From: Pelodera strongyloides
Lineage: Eukaryota > Nematoda > Chromadorea > Rhabditida > Rhabditidae
Assembly (NCBI GenBank): GCA_036852015.1
Contig: JAANDG010000146.1
Coordinates: 62,001 to 126,000, forward strand
Direction: 5' to 3'
Length of the DNA: 64,000 bases
The notes beneath the pieces are model-generated. The model saw nothing but the letters and a program-made list of their open reading frames with translations. It did no database searches and had not been told where the DNA came from. The position numbers and the translations under genes are program-made. Of the stretch, positions 37,049-49,731 are shown one piece after another (positions within the stretch are counted from its first letter, which is position 1; each line of letters begins with the position of its first letter).

Positions 37049-39736
37049 TTACTGATGATGGTGATGTTGCTGCAAGTGGTGCATATCGTGGACCTAAAAT
37101 TAAATGACTTTTATAGCTTAAAGCGAAATAACAGCCGGAAACGAATGTTGGACAACTGCATTCCCATACTTTGTATGCAAATGAATACAATTATTATAAA
37201 AAAAATGTGCCAGTGTCGCGCAGTCACTCACGAATAGATAGCGCGACATACGTTTCAAAAACCGGCTGTTATAACGCTTTGACTTAGTTCTACCCATTAA
37301 CCAATTTTTACGTTAAAGGAATATAATCTCGTGATGACAAACTAAGTTTACACACTCATATCAACTTGATAACCAAAGCCTAAGAGACTTGTTAGTTACG
37401 CAGTTTTTAGAGCTTCTATACAACTTTTTGTCGCACAACCACTACGACGTTTACTACCGCTACTACTACTACAAACTACAAGTTAACTTGCCTAACCAAA
37501 TCATGTATATTTCAACAACAAAAAAATCTCAAAACCAACCACAACATGCTGCGGGGGTTCGTGCTCGTGGTCATCAACATCTCCGAGGTCTAACCTGCCA
37601 CCAGTCTTGTAGCCGCGCATTTCCTAAACGTTTCAACTTTGCAACCCTGAAGTAACCAAACAAAAATTTGCGGTTCTCAATTTCAAGGATTCATGAAACA
37701 TACAAATTTGTTGCATATATTATGAGGCAAAAACGCAACCTAAAGGTGTAAAGTGTAAAGGTTAGCTCATACTCATAGCTCAAATCTATGCCTTAATCAC
37801 TCGACAGTGAACAGACTGAACTCCACCAGCGCATAAACACAAACCCCGCCCCCGCCGATAACTCAGGAGTGAGATCGACAGCCAGCTTAGAGTTTATGCC
37901 ACAATCATAGAGTCCTACCTCTGCATATCGCTCCTTGTCTGCCATTGCTCGCGACTCATAAATTTCCCGTTGATCATTGGACATATCTTTCCACTGACGA
38001 CCGAGTTCTTGCGCAACTTGTCCGACCTAAACATCAACATAAAATAAAGATAAAGTGCACAGTGCACCCCGTTTATCAACCGAAATCCGTCCGGTGGCGT
38101 GAGCAAGGGCCTTGCCACTGTACCCGAGTATAACTAATGCGCGCATGTATGAAGGAACATTCAATTGAATGCATCGAACGATCGAACTCTATGCTCTCAG
38201 CTCTCAGTTTCATTTCTCTCTCACGACGGAATCCAGTACATAGTACAGTACGACAATCACACTGAGAAAAATACCACAACTTCAACTTCTCTCTTTTGAA
38301 TATTACTAACGACGTGGTGGCCCAGCACTCTGCGCTCGAAGACAATACTACGATTCTTGATACTTCAAAATCAGTGACCATGGCTGACCATGCTCACAAG
38401 TTTCGAGTTTTCAACAATACAATACACGTAACACCAACAAATAACCCGGTATACTTTATCTTTACACTTTACAATTTAACACCAACAATAAACAATGTAC
38501 CTTCCAATCGGGATGTTGTGCTTGCACCTCCGGACGCTTATCTTGTGAGAAGAAAAAGAATGCAGACCTGAATTCAAATAACTCATCTCATCCACGTTTT
38601 ATAATCTGATTATCACAACAATATACCTCAAAAATAACATTAACATCAACGAGTCACCGAGTGAGTAATACAACAACTACCACAAGTGGTAGATATACAT
38701 AACGTTCCATTTCAGTTGTACGCAAAAAGTGTCGAAATTATCAAGGAACTGGAACTGACCTTACCTTACTTTAGATACCTTAGATCAGGAAATATACTAC
38801 CAAGAAACTGAGAAAGATGCTGGAAAGAAAGAATGGAATAACTTATAACGAATGTACTAACGGTATAAGTAAGGGATAACTTACAGTGCCCTCTTTGGTG
38901 CGTTCGGGTCCTTCTTTGCTCTCTTTCGTTTTCTGATCATATCTTCCCCGCCATACGCAGCCACCTAGAAATATTAAAAAATTATAGTAATAATCTATAT
39001 CGTATGTTAGTTACTGATAACACGCGCATTTGCAATGTTATGACATATGACCACATAACCATATGACCACAAAAACACCAATGCACAAAATGGCATTTCT
39101 GCAAAGGTGCAGGGTACAGCCGTACAGCAAAAAATACGAAGTAAAAGTAAGTCGGGAATATTTAAATACCTGCGATGTTACTTTGTTCCTTTGTTTTTAT
39201 CACATCACTTTGCTCTTACGGAATAAAGTATTCAGGTCTGTTCAATATAAAGCATAAAATGCGCGCATACCTCAGCTTGATACCTCTCTGCGTCCTTTTG
39301 TGCTAGTTCATAAAATCGGCGTTTTTCATCATCAGACATTGTCTGAAATACACAAAATGCAAATAATTCGGCTAATGAGTAAAGATATAAGGCAGTATAC
39401 ATACATATACAAAACCTTAATGACTCCAATACTACTCCTGCTCAATATAAATAGGATCATAGGAACGTCACCGTCACAAAACATCCAATTATCACAACAA
39501 TTCAAAGGAGCGTTCTCCGAAAAACCACGTGCCATATCACTTTAAGCGATTGAACATACCTTCCACTTTTCTGAGCACTTCTTCGAGATCTCTGTAACCT
39601 GGACATTCTCATTCGGGTACTTCTTCTTGTGTTCCTCGTAGCACATCTTCACAAAGAAGCCGTACGGTGACGTTTTACCCCTAACCGGGGGCTTTGCGCA
39701 GTCGCGAATTCGCACTACTGATGGATGGTAGTCCAT
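37049..39736 (-). CDS. hmg-1.2: HMGB-type protein with two HMG boxes (HMG-1.2-like)
   Basis: Non-sequence-specific DNA-bending chromatin protein, expected in the nucleus. Exons in transcript order: 39736-39560, 39342-39271, 38964-38885, 38567-38501, 38026-37919, 37623-37540, 37093-37049. All junctions are in phase; 210 aa. HMG box A spans about residues 15-83 ([20 protein letters not shown] ... [25 protein letters not shown]). A basic linker ([16 protein letters not shown]) leads into box B, about residues 100-178 ([11 protein letters not shown] ... [19 protein letters not shown]). The tail is acidic then His-rich (DVDDHEHE ... [10 protein letters not shown]), much shorter than the long acidic tail of vertebrate HMGB1. 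The ATG lies 8 bases after a TTTAG acceptor, consistent with trans-splicing. From memory it closely resembles C. elegans HMG-1.2; orthology needs a search. Confidence 0.96.
37118..37280. repeat. Palindromic MITE in the last HMG-gene intron
   Basis: Left end TTAAAGCGAAATAACAGCCG; right end AAACCGGCTGTTATAACGCT then TT. It begins about 25 bases upstream of the last, 45-bp exon in genomic terms. Confidence 0.65.
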
Positions 39737-40779
39737 CACGGCGCCTAAATACACAAGTAATAAAATAACACATTTACACCCTTTTTATCACTTCCCTTTA
39801 CCTTTCCCTATACACTACAAATAAACAACACAGTGGTCGGGAGACAGATCCCAGGATTGCCGCATGGCATAAAACTCGTCGGGAAACAACCACAGAAATT
39901 TGTGCAATATGCTATTTCGGATGGTGGTTTCGTCGGGCAGTTCGTCAACGAGTTTATGCTATGGGGATTGGATATCATGATGAATGTACCACATCCACAT
40001 ACAAAAAATGGTGCATGGGACATGGGAACTTAGAGTTTGCGTGTTTAGCATGTTTGTTTGAAAATCACACAGTGTATTCATCTACATATTCATAAAGTTA
40101 GCTGTATGTTGCTGAAAGTGAAAGTCACTGTGACTATAACGGATATTGCATAAATGATCTCACTACACTGTGAACTACGACGAATCTTATTATATAAAGT
40201 TGGGAGCTTTGTTTGTTTGTTTGATTGATTGTGTGTTTGGATGATGTGCGTTACGCTCAGGAAGTAGGATTGGTTCAGTAGTTCATGTTCCCATGCACTG
40301 AGCCATCTCACATCCCGAGCGCCCCTCTCACAATAGTCCAAAAAAGGCTGCATATACGGAATGTGTGTGGTGTATCGTTCGGGCGCGGTGGCGCGCAGCT
40401 CATTTTAGGAAACAACGAACACTCACAACTCAGAGAACTACCAAATCACAATCATTGACAACTTTTTATGAAATACTTTTTTGTAATCACTTCGTAGTCT
40501 AATTTTTCATTTACTCTTTTTACAAAGATTTAGTCGACATATTTTGCAACAAAGCATTGAGTAATTCTCTGCACTTTTCCATTATTTCCCATGAAACGAG
40601 CGTCCAATCTTGGGCGATGTTTCGGTCGAACGAAAGAACATTCAACAGAATTTCTTAATTTCGCGTACTTTTTGCTTTAGTATGGATTATACACGGTATC
40701 ACCTGTAACGTTCTACGACATTCTTTAGTTTAATACAGTTAAGGAAAAGATCTGTGACAATTTTGGATTTTTTCTGCTT

Positions 40780-41653
40780 TATAGTCTAACGATCTGCAGA
40801 CAGTTTAGGAAGAATACGTTCACCAGTTAAATAAAGGGCACACCGGCACACTAAAACTATGTTCGATCCCATGTTTAACATTCGTATAGGTTTCAAAAAG
40901 TAAAATAGCGGTCACTTACATTCCGCTGCTTTTAGGCTTTGGCTATTTTTTTAGGTTATAGACTTATAGAGTCCAACAAGTTGCAGACAATTTAGGAGAA
41001 ATATAGTCAACAGAAACTAAGTTCTATCCCCGTGTTTGATATTGGTGTATGTTTCAAAAGGAAAATAACAAAAGTGAAACTGTTTCCTTCGGACAAATGT
41101 TTGCTTCTAACTTATATAGCCCAGCGAAACATTGCGACGTATCATCCAGGCACTTATTCCTTCTTTTTTTTGACATTTTTTCGATATTGTAGCCAGCAAG
41201 TTGCAGACAATTTAGGAGGAATATAGAAACTAAGTTCTAACCCGTGTTCAATATTGGTATGGGTTCAAAAGGAAAAATGAGAGACTGGACTGGAGACTCT
41301 TTGCATAGACATGTTTCTTCCTAACTTATATAGCCCAGCGAAACATTGCGGCGTATCAGCCACGCGATATTAAGCTGCTTTTAGGATTTGGAATTTTTTC
41401 GATATTATAGAGTCCAGCAAGTTGCAGACAACTTAGGAAAAAAATAATCAACAGAAACTAAGTTCTAACCCGTGTTTAATATTGGTATGTTTCAAAAGGA
41501 AAATGAACAAGAGACTGAAGACTCTTTTTGCAGAGAAATGTTTCTTCCTAACTTATATAGCCCAGCGAAACATTGCGGCGTATCAGCCACGCGATATTAA
41601 GCTGCTTTTAGGATTTGGAATTTTTTCGATATTATAGACCAGCAAGTTGCAGA

Positions 41654-41736
<83 letters not shown>

Positions 41737-42290
41737 AGAAACTAAGTTCTAACCCGTGTTTAATATTGGTATGGATTTCAAACGGAAAAATGAGAGACTG
41801 GAGACTCTTTGCAGACAAATGTTTCTTCCTAACTTATATAGCCCAGCGAAACATTGCGGCCTATCAGCCACACGATATTAAGCTGCTTTGGCAATTTTTT
41901 CGATGTCCTAGATTAGCAGTTGCAGACAAATTTAGGAGAAATAGCAACAGAAAAATTTCGGAAAAAAATATCCCCGTGTTTGATATAGGTGTAGGTTTCA
42001 AAAGGAAAATAACAAAACTGAAACCATTTCCTTTGTGAAAACGTTTGCTTCTAACTTATATAGCCCAGCGATGCGGCGTATCAGCCACGCGCTTATTCCG
42101 CTACTTTTACGTTTTGGAAATTTTTGGACGTTATATTTGTCCAACGATTTACAGGCAATTTAGGAGGAATATAGTCAACGTCCTAAAATGGGCGAACCAA
42201 AACTAAGTTCTATCCCCAGGAAATTATTCTTGCGAGAAAGAGTTGCTTCTACTTATAGATATAGCCCAGTGAAACATAGCGACCATCAGC
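40780..42290. repeat. Degenerate tandem array, about 7 units of roughly 200-230 bp
   Basis: Each unit shares CTTATATAGCCCAGCGAAAC, AAGTTGCAGACAATTTAGGA, CAGAAACTAAGTTCTA(A/T)CCC and GTTTCAAAAGGAAAAT. Units are diverged by substitutions and small indels, so the array is old. The outermost left units (near 40780 and 40970) are weakest. No coding potential. Confidence 0.75.
41655..41735. repeat. 81-nt homopolymer A tract inside the tandem array
   Basis: GCAGAC is followed by 81 A and then CAGAAACTAAG. In sibling units the same place reads GCAGACAACTTAGGAAAAAA then ATAATCAACAGAAAC. The tract therefore replaces or expands a short A run rather than marking the tail of a recognisable retrocopy. Its length may be affected by assembly. 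Confidence 0.9.
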
Positions 42291-44216
42291 GAATATTGGA
42301 AAGACGCCTCAGGCGGCGGTAGCCGACTGGTATTTCATAAATTATTATTGTGAATCGATTAAGCGAATAACAATACACACGAACACGCCATATCCCCCAA
42401 CAACACTACCAATACTAACCAGACCATGGTACTCAAACTCAACTACTCAACACTTACTAATTGTAAGGGTGCACAGTATATTAAAAACCGGATTTAAAAC
42501 ATCCACACATATCATATTTACATTCTGCAATACCCTGAGATCTTTTCACTTTCGCAATTCGCCATAAAAAAACACCGGAAAATAAGGTAAAAAAACCCAC
42601 CTTGATGTACCAAATCAATTGTTGTAGCTAGAGGAGGACTGTACCTTAAATTAATTATACTTATTTATCATTTTTCACAAAAACAGTCAGTACTTCGTCC
42701 CATTCCCATCTTCCGGACTGAAGCAAACCAAACCACGATTCACGATATCACGTATGCTAATAAAGAAGATATAATACAAAAGAAGGAAAAGGCGTCGGGT
42801 GAGGATTTGTCCTGTAATAGTGTGCTGAATAGAGAGGGGGGCAGTGGGGTGTTTGGCCCGAGTAGAATGGCTGGGCTGGGCAGAGAGAAAGGGGAAAAGA
42901 GAGAAAGGGAGCGTGGGGCGAGGCGATAAAGGGTGCGATAGAGTGTGTCACGGAGAGAGACACAAACATACTACGACGAAAGATCACACGAATTTAGAGG
43001 CACCCGGCGAAGGAAGAACGAGTTTGCTGAGAATGAGCGGGAGAGGTCCGGTCGATAGGCAACGAGAGGCAAGGACGGAAAGAGACAGGAGAGGAAGAAA
43101 TCACCCAGAGAGTGCGCAAAACTGGAGACGATAGGAAATATGGATGCATAGCACATCAACCGCGTGAGGACGCACAAAGACAGACGCTTGGTCAGCTGAA
43201 AGGAGACTGGGAACATCGTTGTGCGCTATGAGCTCTCCGAAGTAAACGTAAAGAATTCACCCATTATTAAAATTCGAGCACATCTCTGACTTAGTTTCGG
43301 CATTCATCTGAAACGAGATACGCATAATATTGTGTGTATACTACGGATTTATCCATTCATCGACAAAACGGATATAACATGAACATTGTCCAAAGTTTCA
43401 AAACAAACAATACTGAAATCATTACTTCGATTAGGCAGCAAAATGAAAAGAACCTGCTATGTAACACAGATAAGTCTTGAAAAAGCAAGCATAAGCAGAG
43501 CTGGAGCATGTTGAAATCAAGAATAACATGGTAAACTAGGCAACAAGATTTCAGGTGTGTAATTTTATCCAACAATGGAAAATGGGATTGTTTATCGTTA
43601 AAAAAAACTTGCACATATAAAACCCTAATTTAATAACCGCCAAGCAACATCCTCGAAATAGTGCAGCACTTGCAGGAGGGTACCAGAGATCAATAATAAC
43701 ACGAGAAACGCAGACGCAGGCAGAACAGAACAGAGGCCGCAGTTCTCTCGCACCTCTCTTCGTTTTCTACGATGACTAGCACAACGCTGCTGGGAAATAA
43801 CCGTCCTTTCCAACACACATAGAAATTGATCCCCGTATTCTACCAAACAGAATGGAATAAAATACACTGAATCATAAATAAAGAAAAATCAGAAAAGAAT
43901 TTTTTAAATCTCGTTTCGGGAATTGGGAGAATTTTCTTGATGAACAGTCATAATCCATCTGGTCAACAACGGTTCAAAATAGACTAACAACAACTGATGA
44001 GATTGGCCAAAACTGTGATGTGCAAAGTAAAAGAAATTTAATCAACTACTTATCGGCAACATAAATAAACATCCCTCCAAAAAAGCAACGAACGTGGACG
44101 GACGTCGAGAAAAAGATTTATTGATTTTTATTTTCACACACTTCCTATACACTTCAGTCCTACAATCCGTGTACGGTAGCCCATCTATGTTTTGTATTTG
44201 TCAAAAAGGAGGAAAT

Positions 44217-47200
44217 CTATTTATTTTCAATTAAATCATTGAAAACTTTCCGCCGTACGTTACTTATGTATTGAGAAGTTGGCGATAACACTGCCTCCTC
44301 TTTCGATTCGGAGTGCTTTCTGAAAAAAAAATGTTTTGAATATCCACCAATATCAACAACTACTGCAGCAAATAAATGCACTGCGAGGTAACACAGTTTC
44401 TAGGTCAGGTCTATAGGGTTGGTAAATATGCACTGACGAAAGTTGGCATGCAGGCGGTAACCTTTCGGCGTGCATTTGGCAATGTGGCGGCGTGCAAAAA
44501 TGCACGCGGAATGGAAATGGCGTGCAACTTGTCCGTCGTAATCTCGCCGTTCGCACGCCAAAAGCCCGAGGCGACATGCATGTCACGCCACGTGAGTACG
44601 GCGTGCAAGCGGCTACCTTACTTCTTCACGGCGTGCAAGCGGCAACGGTACGACGGGCAACTTGCACGCCAGAACCCAACGGCGTGCATCTTTTTTCCAC
44701 GCCGCTTGTACGCCGTCACGTTGCCGCTTGCACGCCAATTTTCACGGTGTGTGTTTCTCCGCGATTCCTAATGAAAAGCCCACCTGTTTTCAATATTCTT
44801 CTCCCGCTCACTCCTACTAGACGCATCGGAGTTGTCGCTCGACGTACTAGCCGACGTACTGCTCGTTCCTGAGGAGCTGCTTGAGGTGCCACTGCTCCCC
44901 GTGCCCGCCGTCGAACTACTACTTGTCGTTTCTTCCTCACCACTCACATCTTCTTGTAATGGTTCGGCAAAAACCACGTGCCTTTCCGGCTTTCTTACTA
45001 GCTTTATTCCTTTAGAACTTTCACTTTCCTCTACCTTCTCTGCTCTCTTTTCCTTCAAGATTCTAGCCAATCTCTCCACTCTTTTCTCCAGATTCTCCTC
45101 CAGTTTCGGTTGTTTTCGGCTGCTAAGTCCTGTCGGCGACAGTATAGGTCGAGGTCGTGAGTGCGACTCCGACGGTCGCCCCCGCGGAGACGGTTTCCTC
45201 GGCTCTCTATTCACTGACCCGGCTACCGTACCCCTTCCAGATTCAATCGATAAATAGTCTTTCTGCAATTTTTTCAAAGTCTTCTTCCTGTCGGCAATCA
45301 TTCCGTCTAACTTGCGAACTGCTTCAAAACGGGGAATCACATTAAATCCTGGAGGTCGGGCATCGTAAGCTTTAGGTGAAGTTTCTGCAACACAATGCTG
45401 TCGTCTCTGAAAAAAATTTAGCAAAAGTTTATTCCCTTTATCGTATTTCGACACTGCTGTATCTACGTACCTTGTGGTATCTTAACGATGCTGAAGAAAT
45501 CAACATGCAAAGGGTTTACTGACGGTACCGTACCCGAACTATACGTACATAATTGTATGTCAGCACTGCGTTAGGTAATTAGCTTGTTTTTATGGTTAGC
45601 GTACTGTTCGAAATTTTGTGTTCGTTTTCGGGTTTATTAGGTTAGGAATGGACCTTAGCGATAGACTCTTATATAATTAACAGGCGACAATCACCGCCTG
45701 AGGCGACTACTCTCTCAGGCGATCCCAATAAAATGACCATAATGCATGCTCATATGAAACGTCTGAAACGTATCTTCCAAGTTTATGAATTAAAATCCGA
45801 CTGCGCTTATTTTGAAGAGTTGCGAAAAGGGACTACTTATACACTTATACCAAACGCCTCAAACGTAGGATTCCGTTTCGTTCGCACAAACAAAAAAGTA
45901 AACTCTTCTCCTTTATATAGTAAGATGCAAAGGTAACAAACCTCAGTCGTTCTACTAAAGTTCTCCTCCTTCATAGTTCGCATGGCATCTAGTCGCTTTT
46001 CAAGTACTCCCTTTACTATACTTTCAATTTGCTCGCGAGCTAGTAGGGGTCGGAATGACGTTTCTATAATAATTACTGCCTCAATTACTGATAATTACCC
46101 AATTTTGAGGTAATTATTCGTTTGTTATGATTCGGTCGTAAGACAAAACGTTCTTATCTTATAATACAACCTATATACATATAACTAATTGCCAACAATT
46201 ATGTACCCTTTAGTGTTCTAAAGTTCTAACTAGCACCTAAGACCTAACATAGAGGTCGATACGAATTAGCACAGAAAAACAGCCCGACTACATCGAAATA
46301 CTTCATAGATAATTCAGAGCCAGTCATTAGTTGAAGAAAATTCCTCAAATTCTACCCAGTGAAAACAATTGAGACCCTCACCTGTGGATTGGTCAATTTT
46401 TTCGTTCTCTCTTTGCGAAAGTGGTTTCTCAACCTGCTGTTCATCCTTGTCACTGTCACTGTCATTGCCGTTGTACACCTGCATGCCACTCTATGTTTAT
46501 TTTATCAGTTACTCTATCACCGTAGTCAACGAATTGCTTATTACGGTTGGTTGCTAATGCACATACTTATTGAGCTTAGGGCTCGAAACGGGATACAATC
46601 AGTCAACATGAAAATTCAGATATTTATCCGTTTCAACAGACAACGCACCACACCGCTTTAAGCTTACTCCTAGCCGTTGTATTTTATGTATCTGATTTAC
46701 ATGAAAACCGATTACCGATTGGCCGCCTTGCATTGTTGTCCACCCCTTGTAACTTATTTACTTTTATAGTTCAAAAACAATCAACGGTGTTACAGCTCTG
46801 AAAAAAATAAATAAAACTAGTACCTCTTCCTCGACTTGGCTCTGAACTTCTCGATCTCGCAGTTTCAACCGTTTTGTCTGAAAATGATCCGTTGAAGGAA
46901 TAAAGTCCAGTATTTTCGGTGTTCTGGCCCAAGGCTTAGTTCAATACAGAGTGTTCAAATCTTTATAGATCGCATAAAAAATAGTTTAAAGCGACATAAC
47001 GCCCGGTTTTTGAACGTAAAACTCGCTCTTTTTATTCTTATCATGCTCATTTGCATACGATATGATGCATTAGAATGTAGTTATCCAGGATCCGTTTCAA
47101 ACACCTGATGTTATCCGGCTTAAAAAATACCTGTATTCCAGCATTTCGTTGTCTTACGGTAGCCGTCTGCGCTTCACAACTTTGAAGTGAAGGCAGCAAG

Positions 47201-49604
47201 ATTTGATGCTTCATCAAACGGATACCAATGCCGAGAAGCAACATCTTCAACATTAGATGAGATGTGTCTTTTAATTCGTTATCAATATGTGTTTCGACTC
47301 CTACACCGGGCAGACAAGCCTTCTCATTAGAGTAAATTCATTGGTAGAGTACATTGCGGAGGAAAAGTGTGCTCAATCGCTATCCCTGGCCATGAGGACT
47401 GGAGTATAAGTATAATAATATGCATAATATCTGTGATCATTTTTGTAGCAAACTTTATAATAAAGGAGCACACAAATACATAATAAAATATTCATTATTT
47501 ATTATACAATTTTAAAGTTCACCTTGCTCGAATCGTCCACATTGAAGAGAATGATCTGCCCTCTGATAGTCACTGGGCTCGCCTGAAATGGAACGAAAAT
47601 TAGGATCCCAACCTTACGGGAAGGCTGACACATATAACTATTTATTACTTACTGTAGTTACACAGTTCTGAATTGCGCACGCAGTGTTCCTTTTATGTAC
47701 TTTTTGGGCAATCCTAATGCTTGGTTCAATCTACAGTTACTTCATCTTTCTGTTCTCCCACCACTCTTCCATTCCCTTTAAAAATGTGATTTTTGTGCTT
47801 TCCAACCACCCTCACCTTCTCTTTAAACATTTCATGTTTTGTGTTGTGTATAAACACCGTTGCTTCCTAACGCTGCCTTTAACCATTTTCATATTGTACC
47901 CCCCATGTTCGTGTTTTCCAACCACCATCACCATCCCTTTAAACACTTTGTGTTTTGTTATTCTACGTCCGGCTTCTCTGTTATCTCTGCCTCTGATAAT
48001 TCCGCACAGCCGCTATCTAGTAATGATGGATGTCCCGTTCGCACGGCCCAACAATTGCTTTTCAATTGTCTAATAGTGAATAATGAGCCCAGTCACTTCT
48101 AAGCGTCCTTGCTCTCATTTCTTATCGATTACTAAGGCTTTTGTGCCCTTACTACGGCCGACTAAGGTATTGGACATCAATCTGAGTCCACCTTCGCGTT
48201 TCACATAAATCGACTTTGAAATTAAAGCGAAATATCGGCCCGTTTTTGAAGCACATCGAGTAGACCTGCATTCTGATGCAGCTTATGCAAATGAACATGA
48301 ATTAGAAAAAATCGAGCTAAATTCGAGCAAATTAGCAAAAATACCGTAAGAATTCAGTTATCCACGATGCGTTTCAAAAACCGGCCGGTATTTCACTTTA
48401 ACCGCTACTACAGTACTTTGAATGAAAGTAACGAACGAAAACTATTGCAAGAATTAGTTGAGCCGACTGGCTACCCTCAAAACGCGAAGGCGGACATAGA
48501 TTGCTTTTGGTCCCTTTTTGCGACCGCGAGATGAAAACTTTTTTTTTCACCAATGTATATTATTTTCTACTCACTGATGAAACTTGGCGTGCAAGCGGCA
48601 ACTTCGTGACGGCGACATCACGGCGGGCAACTTGCACGACAGAACCCAACGGCGTGCCACTTTTTTCCACGCCGCATGCACGCCGTAAGGTTGCCGCTTG
48701 CGCGCCAAGTTTCACGTTGCACCTAATTATTCATCCAAATTTGTTCTCTTTTTCACATCTACTCATTTCCTACGGTACCCGTGCGTGAAAGTAAAAACAC
48801 CGTAGCAAGAACTAAAGCGAGATACAATTGTATAATAATAAATTGTATGCAAATAAATTTTGTTTAAGCATGGTCCTAATAAAAAATAAATAAAACGAAG
48901 AAATCAAACCTCTACATCCTTCCCATTCCACGCTATTCCGGCGGCAAAAATCTGGTGCTCCACATCAACTTTTAGCTGCAACGTTTTGAGGATTGACGCG
49001 TAGTCTTCAGAAAATAGGAGGCAGTCGCCGCCTTTTGGAATTTCTAAAAAAAAAAAAACTTTTGGTGTAAAAGACTCAGAATAGCTTCAATTCGAATAAG
49101 TTAATTTGAAAACTATAGCCCTGTCCTTGGAATTTGTTATAATACTTCCGTTTTTTTTTAAATCATAAAACCAGACGGCTACGCCGCCTGACTGAGGCGT
49201 ATTTCCATACTTATGAAAAACGTAGATGCAAATCTTGTGAATGAAGAAGCTTCGCTGGAGCTCGACACCCTTTTTATATGCCAGCGGAACAATTTATTCT
49301 TATGCTTTTCGTAACGTGAGTCCTAACTCACATTACAACTCTTTTATATAATAGTAGATAGAGGGAGAAACAGAAAAACTTCAAGTGATTCAGCTCCTCA
49401 CACGGTGTACATTTCTCACCTTTGCTACTTTTTTCTAGAATTCTAAAAAAGAATAAAGGTAAAAATCTTACCTTTATTCGATTGTATTGTCGTCAAAAGA
49501 GTCCACTCAATTCCCCGGATCCTTATATAAACTTCGCATTTTTTATTTTCTTTGATTGAAATTGTCTCGATAATTAGCTGGAGCCGTGTGAGGCAATTAG
49601 ACAT
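44217..49604 (-). CDS. Unrecognised nematode protein with a Ser-rich low-complexity C-terminal half
   Basis: Model, in transcript order: 49604-49472, 49043-48910, 47582-47523, 47244-47131, 46877-46824, 46478-46382, 46063-45942, 45406-44784, 44319-44217. Phases agree throughout; about 479 aa. Residues 1-109 look folded (MSNCLTRLQLIIETISIKE ... PKGGDCLLFSEDYASI ... VTIRGQIILFNVDD). A charged middle follows (TKRLKLRDREVQSQVEEE, GNDSDSDKDEQQVEKP). The large exon 8 has a possible coiled coil (EENLEKRVERLARILKEKR) and then a long Ser/Thr run (TSSSSTAGTGSSGTSSSSS). I do not recognise a family. Exon 4 is the weak point: its acceptor (TTGAAG) is poor, and another frame of the same DNA also looks coding (see findings). 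Exons 1-3 and 5-9 are well supported by clean splice sites. Nuclear or disordered scaffold roles would be guesses. Confidence 0.75.
44438..44745. repeat. Inverted-repeat element of GGCGTGCAAGCGGCAAC motifs
   Basis: Many direct and inverted copies of CGGCGTGCAAGCGGCAAC and CACGCC, ending with CGTTGCCGCTTGCACGCCAA. It is GC-rich compared with its neighbours and lies in the last intron of the unrecognised gene. A shorter relative is at 48590-48712. Confidence 0.65.
45680..45925. repeat. Repeat of the CCGCCTGAGGCGA ... TTTATATAGTAAG family
   Basis: Begins near ACAGGCGACAATCACCGCCT and ends TCCTTTATATAGTAAGATGC. It matches the 19.5-kb copy in layout (CATATGAAACGTCTGAAACG, then ACTTATACCAAACGCCT in the middle). 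Intron of the unrecognised gene. Confidence 0.55.
48232..48402. repeat. Palindromic MITE, GAAATACCGGCCGG family
   Basis: Left end TTAAAGCGAAATATCGGCCC; right end AACCGGCCGGTATTTCACTT. Standard core. Intron 2 of the unrecognised gene. Confidence 0.78.
48590..48712. repeat. GGCGTGCAAGCGGCAAC inverted-repeat element
   Basis: Starts TTGGCGTGCAAGCGGCAACT and ends with the inverse GGTTGCCGCTTGCGCGCCAA. The centre has ACGGCGGGCAACTTGCACGA and CCAACGGCGTGCCACTTTTT. Same family as 44438-44745. Confidence 0.7.
49172..49370. repeat. Repeat of the CCAGACGGCTACGCCGCCTGA family
   Basis: Begins ACCAGACGGCTACGCCGCCT and ends ACTCTTTTATATAATAGTAG. The right half (CGGAACAATTTATTCTTATG ... CGTAACGTGAGTCCTAACTC) recurs at 52575-52670. 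Confidence 0.55.
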
Positions 49605-49731
49605 AATAATTAACTAGTGTCTATTAGTAGAAAGTTGAAAACCATCAGAAACCAAGGAAAAGCACCATAAGAAAACCCGTCTGGAAATACATAAAAATTA
49701 TTATTCAAAAAATATTACGAAAAAATGAGCA

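Larger units (their letters stand above)
39737..44216. other. Spacer between the HMG-box gene and the unrecognised gene
   Basis: No supportable exon. It holds an inverted pair also seen near 17.1-17.3 kb (GCATAAAACTCGTCGGGAAA ... ATGGTGGTTTCGTCGGGCAG), the 40.6-42.3 kb tandem array, and a purine-rich stretch at 42800-43130 with GGAGAGAG-type runs. On the minus strand, AATAAA (44122-44117) lies about 95 bases past the unrecognised gene's stop and could serve as its poly(A) signal. Confidence 0.6.

Noticed and set aside
41597..41818. Open frame with a long phenylalanine run
   Set aside because: It is the reverse reading of the 81-nt A tract.
42757..43216. Overlapping open frames in a purine-rich stretch
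   Set aside because: GGAGAG-type composition explains the lack of stops; no conserved motif or splice signals.
44832..45257. Plus-strand open frame opposite the large exon of the unrecognised gene
   Set aside because: Antisense shadow of the Ser-rich exon, whose frame is tied to neighbours by splice phase.
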